A stretch of 64,000 bases of DNA from Sambucus nigra (lineage: Eukaryota > Streptophyta > Magnoliopsida > Dipsacales > Adoxaceae): positions 693,113,702-693,177,701 of the forward strand of contig OX422208.1 of assembly GCA_949130495.1 (NCBI GenBank). Reading direction: 5' to 3'. This document shows, one piece after another, positions 11,951 to 22,376 of the stretch; within the stretch, counting starts at the first letter, position 1, and the number at the start of each line of letters is the position of its first letter. Under the pieces are notes generated by a model. The model was not told the origin of the DNA. It saw only the letters and a program-made list of their open reading frames with translations, and ran no database searches. The position numbers and the translations under genes are program-made.

Positions 11951-12101
11951 AAACGAGAGGCTATCTCTTCCTCTGCTTTACCTCACCGGAGACTCTGGTG
12001 GTGAACCAGGAACCACCCCTTGTGTGGAGCTGTTTCACCATTGAAAGAGGTCCTTTAAGGTATTAAGCTCACCTGATACCAAGGCTCTATACAGTTAACG
12101 C

Positions 12102-14077
12102 ATGGCACCAGACTTACCGCCGCCTCTTCCGCCGCCCGGAGGTGGAAGAGCTAGCTCAAGTCAGGCTCCTCCCCAGTCCGAAATGGCGGAGGTGGCAGCT
12201 GCCTTGAAATCTTTGGCTGCAACACAACAAGCGATGAAGGAGCAATTTGCCCAGCTCAGCCAAACCATGATGATGAGACCGCCTGGGGTCTCACCGGATA
12301 TGATCACTCCGGCGGCGGTTCATCCACAGCCAGACGCCAGGGGACCACCCCAGGCACCGATGAAGGACCAACCTACGCCTCAGCGGAGGAGGGACGTTGC
12401 TGACCCTAGGCGCTTACGCCTGGGGAGGCAAGGAAACCCTTGCCCAGAGGACAAGTATGATGACCTAGGAGTAGAAGAGGCCCAGAAGACTGCTGGGAGC
12501 CATATGAGGTGTCAGATAACACCGTACGACCTCTTAGGCAAAGCCAAGGATGTGTCGGCTGAAGAAGAGACGAGGCCCAACAAAGAGGGTCGGCCGTTGA
12601 TAGGCAGAGCCAAGGGTGTGTCGGCCGAAGAAGAGATGGGGTCCAGCAGAGGGGGTCGGCCTTCAACAGGTTGAGCAGAGGCTCGGCCTTCGAGAGGTTG
12701 GGACCAACTAATGACCTAAGACACAGGCTATCAAGGTCAAGGAGTGCGGCAGGCTCCCAAAGAGGGGATAGGCAGGCTCGGCCAGATCAAGGCCGACCCA
12801 TGGAGAGAAGAGCCAGGGAACAAGAAGAGGTCAACAGTCAGCGGGTCGCGGCTGGGGAACCCTCTGTCCACCGCAGAGAGGTGGCAGGGGATAACCTCGG
12901 CCAAGTTGATGAGAGAAGACCCTGGAATGACTCAATCCAATGTCTCGAGGAGAAGATAGGGGACCTCATGAAGAGTAGGGACCCATTACAAAGGGGCTAC
13001 TCGGAGGGCTCCCCGTTTGTAGCTAGGATAGTGGGGTTCCCAACCCCCGCTAAGTTCAAGCCTCCTGCAGTGACTCCTAAGTATGATGGCAGCACTAACC
13101 CAGTGCACCATATCGAGATGTATCAGTCAGCCGCAGATATTTACTTGATACCTGATGAGATAAAGTGCAGGGCCTTCTCAGGAACCTTGACAGGGGCCGC
13201 GCATAGCTGGTTCACCTGTCTTCCAAAGAATTCAATCGAAAACTTCAAGGGGTTGGCCGAGCAGTTCATCCATAACTTCTGCTTTGGGGTAAGACCTCAG
13301 AAGAAGACTACCCACCTCCTATATGTCAAATAGGCTAAGGGTGAAAGCCTAAGAGACTACATAGCAAGATTCAACAAGGAGAAGTTAGAGGTGGAGGACT
13401 ATGAAGAGAGCATAGCCATGACCGCCCTTATAGAAGGCCTCCAGAAGGGAAAGCTACTATGGAAGCTGGCGGAAGACCCCCCCAAGTCTATGGCGGAGCT
13501 GTTGTCCACTGCAGGGAAAGTGATGAATGCGGAAGAGGCGATGGCCGCCAAATACGAGGAGGAGAACCGTGGTAGCTCGGGGAGGTCCCAGGGCAAGAAA
13601 GAAGGGAAGAAGCGGTCAGCAGATGACAAGTTCGCTCATTACACTCCTCTGACTGTGAGCTGTGAACACATTCTTAATGAGATCAAGACTGACCGGGCTC
13701 TGAGGTGGCCAGAGAAATTGAAGGCCTCGCCACATAAGAGGAATGAAAACCTCTGGTGTGAGTTCCATCAGGATCACGGCCATGTCACAGATAGATGCTT
13801 TGCCCTGAAGGACGAGATTGAGAAGATGCTGAAATCCGGGAAGCTAAGAAAGTATGTGGATGGCAAGGCCCCAAAAGGTGGAAGAGAAGACCCTAGGAAA
13901 AGAAGAGACGACAGGTGCCGTGGCGATGTCCCGGCTAGAAGACATGATAATTCAGAGGGCGATGATGGAGATGACCCGGATCTCCCACCTAGGGATGACA
14001 ACACCCCAGTGAAGAGGGTAGGAATGGTCTCCTTTGGTGTCAGCACCATATGTGGGGGATTCACAGGAGGGCTCTGA
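12102..14077 (+). pseudogene. gag of the Tat element (broken)
   Basis: The start ATG at 12102 opens a proline-rich N-terminus (MAPDLPPPLPPPGG). The capsid-like part reads FKPPAVTPKYDGSTNPVHHI (from 13060), then LTGAAHSWFTCLPKNSI, then EGLQKGKLLWKL. A zinc-binding C-x2-H-x3-HGH-x4-C motif (CEFHQDHGHVTDRC) follows near 13758. These are the usual landmarks of Tat gag, the nucleocapsid precursor that packages element RNA. Breaks: a frame change near 12665, where the first frame stops and the second is already open; a TAG at 13331-13333, where related proteins continue; and a frame change near 14040 before the protease. A 66-bp in-frame tandem duplication lies at 12536-12667. About 650 codons overall, normal for the clade. 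Confidence 0.85.
12536..12667 (+). repeat. 66-bp in-frame tandem duplication in gag
   Basis: AGGCAAAGCCAAGGATGTGTC at 12536 recurs at 12602 as AGGCAGAGCCAAGGGTGTGTC, step 66 bases (22 codons). A third partial unit (GAGCAGAGGCTCGGCC) follows near 12672, where the frame is lost. Confidence 0.7.
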
Positions 14078-14081
14078 GGTA

Positions 14082-14828
14082 GCCGATAGAAAGGCTCATG
14101 TAGCGGAGGCCAAGTCGGTTGTCAAGCCTGAGGTTGTGAACCTGACGTCTTCTGACGCTGTGAAGAAGAGAACGAAGGTGGACATGGACACCCTAGTGGT
14201 GGGGTTCTCTCGGCTTGACTTCAAGGGCATCTTAGCCCCCCATGATGACCCCTTGGTCATAACGACAAGGGTGCATGGGTGCGATGTAGGGAGAATCCTT
14301 ATAGATGGGGGAAGCTCAGCAGATGTGATGTTCTGGCCTTAATTCAAGAGCTTGGGTCTTAGCAGATCAAGGCTAGTGCCTTACCACCACCCCTTGATAG
14401 GCTTCAGTGGTGAGAAAGTGCACCCATTGGGCATGTATGAGATGGATGTGCGCATGGGGGATGAGTGGCCTAAGAGGCTGACTAAGAAGATAAACTTTTT
14501 TGTTATGGACGAGAATGTCTTCTCGGCCTACAACCTCATCATCGGAAGAGTAGCCCTCAAGGAGTTTGAAGCCGTGCCGTCAACGGTCCATCAAATGCTA
14601 AAATTCCCGACTCCTTATGGGGTAGGGGAAGTGCAGGGGGATCAGACCACGGCACGGGAGTGTTACTTCAACTCAGCTGAAGAGAGGGAGGCCCATAAGA
14701 GAGCAACCGTCACCTACAGCATAGACACTCTTGACCCGAGAGATGAAACAAAGCTAAAGAAGGGAGAGGCCGCGGAAGAGGTAGAATCCATCGTCCTCAA
14801 TGAGGACGAGCCGGAAAAAACCGTCTAG
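14082..14828 (+). pseudogene. Protease region of Tat pol (broken)
   Basis: After the frame change near 14040, pol continues in one frame. The aspartic protease active site reads [15 protein letters not shown] near 14290-14335, with the D-G-G-S-S form usual in Tat elements; the enzyme would cut the gag-pol precursor inside virus-like particles. A TAA at 14341-14343 and a TAG at 14826-14828 interrupt the frame. Downstream YNLIIGRVALKEFEAVPSTV is the conserved linker before reverse transcriptase. Same-frame continuation on both sides of each stop shows these are simple nonsense mutations. Confidence 0.75.
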
Positions 14829-16133
14829 GTTGGCAGGGCCCTAGAACCAAAGATTAAGGCAGAGCTGGTAAGCCTTCTCAGGAAGAGGCAGAGTGTCTTC
14901 GCCTGGAGCCACACCGATATGCCTGGTATAGACCCTGAGGTCATGACCCAAAAACTCAACGTGGATAGGGATGCCAGGCCAATCAAGCAGAGGAGAAGAA
15001 TTTACTCCAGAGAGAAGTATGAGGTCATTTGGGAAGAGGTGAAAACGTTGGAAGAGGCCGAGTTCATAAGAGAGGTTACTTATCCAGAGTGGCTCTCAAA
15101 CGCAGTCATCGTGCCTAAGGCTAATGGAAATGGCGGATGTGTGTAGATTTCACAGACTTGAACAGGTTTCCCGAAGGACAGCTATCCCTTGCCTAGGATA
15201 GACCAGATGGTGGATGCAACAGCAGGGCACGAGCTTATGAGTTTCATGGATGCTTATTCAGGGTATAACCAAATCTTCATGGATGCCGAGGACTCTGAGA
15301 AGACAGCCTTCATCACTGACAAGGGGACGTACTATTACAAGGTGATGCCCTTTGGTTTAAAAAATGCGGGTGCGACCTATCAACGTCTTATCAATAAGAT
15401 GTTCGAGGAGCAGATAGGTAGGACCATGGAGGTATACGTGGACGATATGCTAACGAAGAGCCTAAAAGCATGTACTCACGTAGCGGACCTTGAGAAGACC
15501 TTTGATGTCATGGACTCCTACAGGATGAAGCTCAACCCAGCAAAATGTGTCTTCGGGGTAGGAGCCGGGAAGTTCCTGGGGTTCATCGTTAATCAGAGGG
15601 GAATTGAAGCAAACCAGGAAAAAATCAAGGCGTTACTCGACATGAAGACTCCTAGGAGTATCAAGGATGTTCAGAGACTCACTGGAAGGGTGGCGGCCCT
15701 TAACAGGTTTGTTTCCAGAGCCACAGACAAGTGTCTTCCGTTCTTTAAAGTCCTGAGAAAGGCCTTCCAGTGGGATGAAGAGTGTCAAAAAGATTTTGAT
15801 CAATTGAAGTTCTACTTGGGGTCTCCCTTGCTTCTGTCCCGGCCTATCGCGGGGGAAAGGTTGTTTGTGTACCTGGCAGTCTCTGAGTCATCCATTAGTG
15901 CGGCCATCATATGAGAGGAAGATGGAGTTCAGAGACCTATGTACTTCAACAGTAAGGCCCTACAAGGGTCTGAACAAAACTATCCCCGAATGGAGAAGTT
16001 GGCTTATGCTCTTATCCATGCTTCAAGGAAAATGAAACCCTACTTTCAAGCTCACTCTATGATAGTCCTTACGGACTCCCCACTAAGGCAGGTCCTGCAC
16101 AAGCCTGAGAAGTCCCGGAGATTGATGGCCTAG
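14829..16133 (+). pseudogene. Reverse transcriptase and first RNase H of Tat pol (broken)
   Basis: The N-terminal RT landmark is SHTDMPGIDPEVMTQKLNVD (14910-). The palm motifs are SFMDAYSGYNQI (first catalytic D near 15250) and YVDDMLTKS (DD near 15440); the thumb reads KFLGFIVNQRGIEANQEKI. The RNase H-like connection follows (RPMYFNSKALQGSEQNYP, then LTDSPLRQVLHKPEKS). Near 15132-15175 one base and then two bases are missing relative to the usual reading (KANGKWRMCVDFTDLN), so the frame is lost and regained. In-frame stops occur at 15912-15914 (TGA) and 16131-16133 (TAG, where tryptophan is usual). All catalytic aspartates that I can see are kept. Confidence 0.85.
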
Positions 16134-16715
16134 GCCATTGAACTAGGAGAGTATGATCTTACTTACCAACCCAGGACAGCCATTAAGGGGCAGGCCCTTG
16201 CTGACTTTGTCGCAGAGTTCACTTGGGAAGAGACTGAGTCAGAGAAGAGATTGGAAGGCGGCGAAGAGAAGGGCTGAGGTGTCTCCCGAGATTCGGAAGA
16301 GATAGACCCGAACGTCTTTCGGGGCCGAGAAGAGGTAGTCCCAGGCAAGGCTCGGAGGAGAGTAGAAGAAAACGAAGAGGATCGATACCTCTTCGAAAAA
16401 GGAGTGATGAGAGAAGGGGTCTTCTCTTCAGATGAAGACGTCTGGAGCCTCTTCATGGATGGATCCTCCTGTGACGGTGGGAGCGGCACGGGGCTAGTAC
16501 TCTCGGCTCCAGATGGCACCCACATTGAATATGCCTTGAGATTCAACTTCCAGGCTTCAAACAACGAGTCAAAGTATGAGGCCATGATAGCAGGTCTCTT
16601 GTTGGCAACAACTCTTCGAGTAAAGCGGCTTCTACTCCATAGCGACTCAAGGTTGGTTGTCAACCAAGTGTTGGGGGTATATGAGGCCAAGACGAAAGGA
16701 TGGGCAGGTACTTAA
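16134..16715 (+). pseudogene. Second (archaeal-like) RNase H of Tat pol
   Basis: After a charged linker, the domain starts WSLFMDGSSCDGGSGTGLVL (near 16442), with ESKYEAMIAGL and LLLHSDSRLVVNQVLG following. These carry the D, E and D of an RNase H active site; the last D lies in NNHADALARMA at the start of the next open segment. A second RNase H of this type between RNase H and integrase is a known trait of the Tat clade. A TGA near 16276 and a one-base loss near 16696 break the frame. Confidence 0.75.
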
Positions 16716-18148
16716 AAAAGGTAAGAGGGTTGCTAGAGCTTTTCGAAGAGGCCAAACTGAAGAGAGTGCCTAGACTGAGCAATAACCACGCTGATGCATT
16801 GGCAAGGATGGCCTCAGAAATGAAGACAGATCTGGGAAGAACCATCCCAATTGAAGTCTTAGGAAAAGCAAGTATTGAGGAGGACGAGGTATGTAACCCT
16901 TGTCACAATGTAAACCTGGGAGACTCATGGATTGACCCGATTGTCAGATACCTAAGAGAGGGGGAGCTACCTGAGTCCAAGATAGAAAGAAAAAAGTTGA
17001 GATACAGGGCTGCCAAGTTCTCATTGATAGGAGACGTCTTGTACAAAAAGGGGTTTCTCTTACCCCTCCTCAGATGTGTTCACCCCATGGAGGTACCCTG
17101 GATCCTACAGGAGGTTCATGAAGGATCTTGCTCTAGCCACATAGGGGGAAGGCCCTTAGCCAAAAGGATCATCACTCAGGGATACTGGTGGCCCACCTTA
17201 TCTAGTGACGCTGCTGACTATGTGAAGAGGTGCGACAAATGTCAGAGGTTCGCCACTATCCCTCATCTACCCCATCAGCCTATGACGTCAATCTCTTCTC
17301 CATGGCCATTTGCGGTATGGGGAATTGACCTAGTAGGACCTTTGCCAAGAGCAGTCAACAACTATAGATTCTTGATAGTTGCTATTGACTACTTTTCAAA
17401 GTGGGTAGAGGCGGAACCAATGATAACAATTACGGAGCAGAAGACCTTTCAGTTCATCTGGAAGAACATCATATGTAGGTATGGCCTCCCAAACACGGTC
17501 ATCTCAGATAATGGGACCCAGTTCAAGAATGCCTCCTTGGAGAAGTATTGCCAAAGTGTGGGGATCAGACAGTTCTTCTCATCCCTGGGTCGACCTCAAG
17601 CAAACGGCCAGATCGAGGTCACGAACAGAACCATCTTGGATGGAATCAAGAAGAGGTTAGAAGACGCGAAGGGGAGATGGATAGAAGAGGTCTACGCTCT
17701 GCTATGGGCTTACAGAACTACGGCAAGGACACCTACAGGAGAAACCCCATTCATGCTGGCACATGGCTCGGAGGCAGTCATACCAACGGAGGTAGGACTA
17801 CCAACTCATCGGATTCAGACCTACGACCCTGACATCAATGGAGAAAAGAGAAGGCTAGACCTGGATCTCATTGAAGAAAGAAGAGAAGACGCAGAGGTCA
17901 GGAAAGCAGCCTATCAGCAGAGGGCAGCAAGATTCTACAATCAAAGGGTGAAGTCAAGGCCCATTGCGGTAGGAGACCTAGTGCTTAAGAAGACCCTACA
18001 AAAGACAAACAAGCTACACCCAAACTGGCATGACCCCTACAGAGTAACGAAAGAGGTTGTGCCTGGCACGTATAGGCTAGAGAACCTAGAGGGAGAACCC
18101 TTCACCAACCCGTGGAATGCCGACCATCTAAAGAGATATTTCATATGA
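16700..18148 (+). CDS. Integrase segment of Tat pol, open for 482 codons
   Basis: This is the longest undamaged coding piece of the element and ends at the natural pol stop (HLKRYFI). It opens with the end of the second RNase H (NNHADALARMA), then the integrase zinc finger H140-x6-H147-x30-C178-x2-C181, then the catalytic core with D210 (WGIDLVGPLP), D270 (VISDNGTQF) and E306 (GQIEVTNR), giving the D,D-35-E spacing. The C-terminal part (VGDLVLKKT...NWHDPYRV) is the usual DNA-binding tail. Integrase inserts element cDNA into the genome. The ATG at 16700 is not a true start: the segment is the in-frame remainder of the gag-pol precursor after a one-base loss just upstream. Confidence 0.85.
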   Translation: MGRYLKKVRGLLELFEEAKLKRVPRLSNNHADALARMASEMKTDLGRTIPIEVLGKASIEEDEVCNPCHNVNLGDSWIDPIVRYLREGELPESKIERKKLRYRAAKFSLIGDVLYKKGFLLPLLRCVHPMEVPWILQEVHEGSCSSHIGGRPLAKRIITQGYWWPTLSSDAADYVKRCDKCQRFATIPHLPHQPMTSISSPWPFAVWGIDLVGPLPRAVNNYRFLIVAIDYFSKWVEAEPMITITEQKTFQFIWKNIICRYGLPNTVISDNGTQFKNASLEKYCQSVGIRQFFSSLGRPQANGQIEVTNRTILDGIKKRLEDAKGRWIEEVYALLWAYRTTARTPTGETPFMLAHGSEAVIPTEVGLPTHRIQTYDPDINGEKRRLDLDLIEERREDAEVRKAAYQQRAARFYNQRVKSRPIAVGDLVLKKTLQKTNKLHPNWHDPYRVTKEVVPGTYRLENLEGEPFTNPWNADHLKRYFI

Positions 18149-18241
18149 TGTTGCATCTATTTTGTAAATTATAAATGTACCATCTTATCAAGAAGAGGTT
18201 GTTAATAAAGATCAGTTTCCATGGCAAATTCTTGTTCCATT
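18149..18241 (+). other. Short untranslated gap after pol
   Basis: AT-rich sequence between the pol stop and the first 130-bp unit, with no feature beyond the lead-in to the array. Confidence 0.5.
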
Positions 18242-19151
18242 CTTAACATCATTAATTTGGTGATTTATTATGAGGCATACCTCGGCCCAGGCGATGACCT
18301 CAGACCCTCATAACACCACTCGGTGGTGACGAGGTCTGAGCTCAGACACCTGAGTTAGAGGACCTCAGACCCTTAACATCATTAATTTGGTGATTTATTA
18401 TGAGGCATACCTCGGCCCAGGCGATGACCTCAGACCCTCATAACATCACTCGGTGGTGACGAGGTCTGAGCTCAGACACCTGAGTTAGAGGACCTCAGAC
18501 CCTTAACATCATTAATTTGGTGATTTATTATGAGGCATACCTCGGCCCAGGCGATGACCTCAGACCCTCATAACATCACTCGGTGGTGACGGGGTCTGAG
18601 TTCAGACACTTGAGTTAGAGGACCTCAGACCCTTAACATCATTAATTTGGTGATTTATTGTGAGGCATACCTCGGCCCAGGAGATGACCTCAGACCCTCA
18701 TAACACCACTCGGTGGTGACGAGGTCTGAGCTCAGACACCTGAGTTAGAGGACCTCAGACCCTTAACATCATTAATTTGGTGATTTATTATGAGGCATAC
18801 CTCGGCCCAGGCGATGACCTCAGACCCTCATAACATCACTCGGTGGTGACGGGGTCTGAGCTCAGACACCTGAGTTAGAGGACCTCAGACCCTTAACATC
18901 ATTAATTTGGTGATTTATTATGAGGCATACCTCGGCCCAGGCGATGACCTCAGACCCTCATAACACCACTCGGTGGTGACGAGGTCTGAGCTCAGACACC
19001 TGAGTTAGAGGACCTCAGACCCTTAACATCATTAATTTGGTGATTTATTATGAGGCATACCTTGGCCCGGGCGATGACCTCAGACCCTCATAACATCACT
19101 CGGTGGTGACGGGGTCTGAGCTCAGACACCTTAGTTAGAGGACCTCAGACT
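18242..19151 (+). repeat. Seven 130-bp tandem repeats in the Tat 3' region
   Basis: Units start CTTAACATCATTAATTTGG at 18242, 18372, 18502, 18632, 18762, 18892 and 19022, exactly 130 bases apart, with very few differences. Each unit holds a hairpin CACCAC-TCG-GTGGTG (or CATCAC in the first arm) and a perfect 14-base palindrome GTCTGAGCTCAGAC. The CACCAC...GAGG form and the CATCAC...GGGG form alternate in units 4 to 7, suggesting 260-bp dimers. Arrays in this position are documented in plant Tat/Ogre-type elements as a source of satellites. No coding role. Confidence 0.95.
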
Positions 19152-19355
19152 CTTAAATAATGGTTATGGCATCATATTAAGTAATGACCTCAGAGAGTTC
19201 ATAGCATTCAAATACATTCACAGATCAAGATGAAGGAAGACTTTGGCATTCAATAGAAGAAATTACATAACATTTAAATGTCTCAGAAAAAACAAAGGTA
19301 CATAACATTTATAAGCAAGATTACAAGTCAAAAAAGCAAAGAAACAAAGGCCAAG
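19152..19355. other. Gap between the array and the antisense gene
   Basis: AT-rich, no gene. As it lies just past the stop of the antisense gene it would serve as its 3' untranslated region; I see no clear poly(A) signal on that strand. Confidence 0.4.
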
Positions 19356-19991
19356 TCAAGCATCTGAGGGAGGAACATTTGATGTCTCTTCTGGATTGGT
19401 CTGCTTAGCATTGGTCACCTCATCCACTTCATTTGCGGGCTCAGTCCCTTCTAGATCAGTCCCTCCCAGAGTAACAGTCTGACCAGGGGCAGCAGCCTCG
19501 TCCTCTATCTCTTGCAAGGCCTGGGCAAACTGGGCGTCGGTAAGGCCGAGGCCCACAAAGTCTGAGGCCTTTATGGTACCAACCTCGGCCTCCCTGACCT
19601 CGGCCCATTTGGTAGTGTCCTTGATACCCCTTTCAAGGTATTCAAGACCAAAACCTACAAACTCGTCGGAGACCTTGTAATCAGCAATTATTTTCTCCGA
19701 GGCATCTGCAAGAGAGGCCTTCATGGCAGCATTAACCTTCCTCTGCAGGGCATCATCTTTGTCCTTCAGGGCCTTGGTGTGGCTCTGGACGAGTGCAGAG
19801 ATGTCCTTTTCTAGGCCTTGGGCCTTGTTTTCAGAATTTTGGGCCTTGGTCTCGGCATTTTGTAACTCCGTCCTCAGATGGTCGACCTCGGCCTTCAGAG
19901 TGATCTCCACCTACTCAGCCTCCTGCCCCTTCTGGATCAGAGGCAACTTCCTCAGGGCCCAGTTGGATAACTGGTACATGGCAGTCACACT

Positions 19992-20068
19992 CTACACAGA
20001 CAATGAAGAGGTAAGAGATAAATTCAATAAATTCTGAGGTAGCACTTGGCAAAATGGACGAGCCATAC
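19992..20068 (-). other. Intron 2 of the antisense gene
   Basis: The donor is CAG|GTATGG and the acceptor is TGTGTAG|AGTG on the minus strand. It is 77 bp, phase 0. Skipping it keeps the frame open from exon 2 into the coiled coil of exon 3; reading through gives an early stop. Confidence 0.75.
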
Positions 20069-20448
20069 CTGTACGGCTCTGTGGAGGCCGAACTCAACCA
20101 GCATATGAGTGTCCATGGCCCTGTAAAATCGTTTGTCTGCATCAGTCATCACGTTGGCAAGGGTGTCCATGGCCTGCCTGCTTTTGCCGACCACGCTCTC
20201 GGTAAGCTTCAGCTGATCCAGACGAGCAACTAAGGTGTCGGCTGTGATGGCAATCGTAGCGTCTGGAGTCTTCCTTGGCCTAGAGCTCGACCTCTGATCC
20301 TCAGGGGGATGGACCTCAGGGGCCCTCTTCTTAGACTTATATGTTGAGGAAGCAGGTGGAGGAGCATTTAAATCGGTCTTCTTGACAAGCCTAACCAAGC
20401 TTGGGGCTGCCATCTCCCACAACTCTTCTGAAATGCCTGAGGATCTCT

Positions 20449-20530
20449 CTGTAAAAGTGAAAAGATAAGACTCAGAAATAAAGTATGTATGATAAGAGGC
20501 TACACTTGGAATAAAAAGAAAAATCCTTAC
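20449..20530 (-). other. Intron 1 of the antisense gene
   Basis: The donor is TTTG|GTAAGG and the acceptor is CTTTTACAG|AGAG on the minus strand. It is 82 bp, phase 1, T-rich as plant introns are. Removing it joins the Transposase_28-like part to the basic exon 2 in frame. Confidence 0.75.
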
Positions 20531-22170
20531 CAAAGTCAGCTAGGGGACTTCCACCCAAGCTCGTCCCCGAGAGATACTGGGGGGTTAGCAGATGCTCGAA
20601 CTTGACAAACATCCCATGGGCCCCCTGGTCTTGCAGGGCCTTCACCTTTTTGCCGTTTTGAACACTTAGTCCAGGATCGGCCCTCGCAGACATGGTGACT
20701 TTACCCCATTTCCGGGGTATTCTCGGCTCATGGATGGAAGAGGAAATGGAAGAACCAAATTCCCACGACCCTGAGGCAAAAAAGTACCGAGGTTTCCAAT
20801 TATGATTGGAGGTCTGAGTGACCAAGAGCATCTTTTTCTCAGGCCTCCGAACCACGAAGTGATAGTAGCTCGGATGATTCTTGGCCGAGGTGGGGACGTA
20901 ACAACCAGCAAAGACCTGAACGGGAAGGTCAGAGTGGTGGACCGCCCTCCACAAGATGATGGCCCCTATAATAACTCTCCAAGCATTGGGAGAGAGCTGT
21001 GAGGGGGCCAAGTTAATGAAGGAAAGGATGGATCTGATGACAGGGTGAAAGGGAAGACGAAAACCTAACTTGAACATCTGCTCGTACAAGCAGATCTTTC
21101 CCTCTTGGCTGTGGTAGGCCCTCTCCTCCCTCAGAGGTCTTCTTAAACGGATAGAAGGACTGATGGAGTATAGGTACCTGAAGTGCAATAGGTCCACCTC
21201 AGTAACTGTGCTCTCATACTCGGCCGCCTCAGATGTGTCAACATCACTCTCGGCATCCTCATCGTCGTCAGACTCAACGTCGGCTGGAGCAGACGTGGAC
21301 GGATGACCAGGGAACCTCTGAGCAAACTCGGCCCCGGTAACAGCCGACAAGGGGATGGCGTTTAGAATGGGTGGCACAGCCACACTTGGATCAAAAAGTT
21401 CAACCTCGGAAGAAGAACCTGAGGTACCCGTGCCGTTTTGAGACGAGGCGCGGCTAGAGACCTCGGCCTGGTCAGGGTCCTGACCAGCCTAAGGAGTAAA
21501 ATCCATGGCCTCTTGGAAAGAGTCCACATACATTGGGTCAGAGGTGGAAGACTCAGACTCAGACATCGGCAAGTTATTGTCAGAGACGTCTGTCTGATAG
21601 AAATTCTCAGGTGGATGAGGGTATACCACCTTGAGAGGTGGAGGAAAGAGAGGTCTGACAGGGAACTCCTGTGACCTACGAGCTTCTTCCTGAGCTCTCT
21701 CTGTTTGCCTAATTTTCTCTAAGGTTTTTTCTCTAAGAGATGGGAAATCTTGAAGAAGTTGGTACCGGGGTCTGAGCATCAGGGGACGACCCAAAGCTTT
21801 GACAAACCCTAAACTTGAGGAAAAATCCTAAAAACTACAAACGAATTTGTCTTGAAAAGTTAAGGGGAACAAGGATCAAACCAAGGAATCTTTACAGGAA
21901 ACCTAGCTCACCGGAAAACTCAAATGCTCACCGAAAAACTCAAGTGCTCACTGGAAAATTCAAATTGAAAAGTACCAAAAATGAAGGAAATGGAGAGGGA
22001 GGATACCTGAGGGTGAGTTGATGAATAAAATAGAAAAGATCGCGCAAGAAATGAGGTATTCCCCTGCAGAATAAGCGCTGGAACGAGGGCAAGCTTCGGA
22101 GAGAGTAGGCTGCAGAAAACTGTGTGCGAAGGCGCGAAATGAGAAAGAAGAAGGAAGAAAGGTTTTTAGC

Positions 22171-22180
22171 CCTTTAAATA
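22171..22180 (-). promoter_or_regulatory. Candidate TATA box of the antisense gene
   Basis: TATTTAAAGG on the minus strand lies about 390 bases upstream of the ATG at 21779. The leader between them contains a CAG|GTATCC word near 22007 that could be the donor of a leader intron. Position and sequence suggest an own promoter independent of the LTR; not proven. Confidence 0.4.
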
Positions 22181-22362
22181 CTTGGGCACATTTCCCAAGG
22201 CTCATCATTGCCTTGGGAAGCCCAAGGGACAATTGACAGCGCACGCAAACCAAATGGGCATGCCTAAGCTTGGGACAGGTGTCACGCAGACGTTGGCCTA
22301 GGGATGAACATGCCTCAGAGGTGAGAATCCCTCAGCCACCTGCTCTCGTAAATGACTAAGGT

Positions 22363-22372
22363 CTGGGGGGGG
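22363..22372 (+). other. Polypurine tract of the Tat element
   Basis: A run of eight G residues (CTGGGGGGGG) precedes the 3' LTR, separated from its TGATATG start by TGAT. Confidence 0.7.
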
Positions 22373-22376
22373 TGAT

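Larger units (their letters stand above)
19356..21779 (-). pseudogene. Antisense accessory gene of the Tat element, three exons, two nonsense codons
   Basis: It is read opposite to gag-pol. Exon 1 is 21779-20531 (first ATG at 21779), exon 2 is 20448-20069 and exon 3 is 19991-19356. Both introns have GT-AG ends and the phases agree, giving about 754 codons. Exon 1 has an acidic, serine-rich stretch, then FKLGFRLPFHPVIRS and LAPSQLSPNAWRVIIG, wording I associate with the plant 'putative gypsy-type transposon' domain (Pfam Transposase_28), then YFFASGSWEFG. Exon 2 is basic (KSKKRAPE, SSRPRKTP) and may carry a nuclear signal. Exon 3 is a long coiled coil (VDHLRTELQNAETKAQNSE) with an acidic tail. 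TAG codons at 21491-21489 and 19913-19911 interrupt it. Its function is unknown; antisense ORFs of this kind are known in Tat-type elements. Confidence 0.8.

Noticed and set aside
12406..12666. Minus-strand frame opposite gag
   Set aside because: Shadow of the 66-bp gag repeats in the opposite frame.
18242..19151. CRISPR array
   Set aside because: Units are contiguous 130-bp tandem repeats with no spacers, in a plant retrotransposon.
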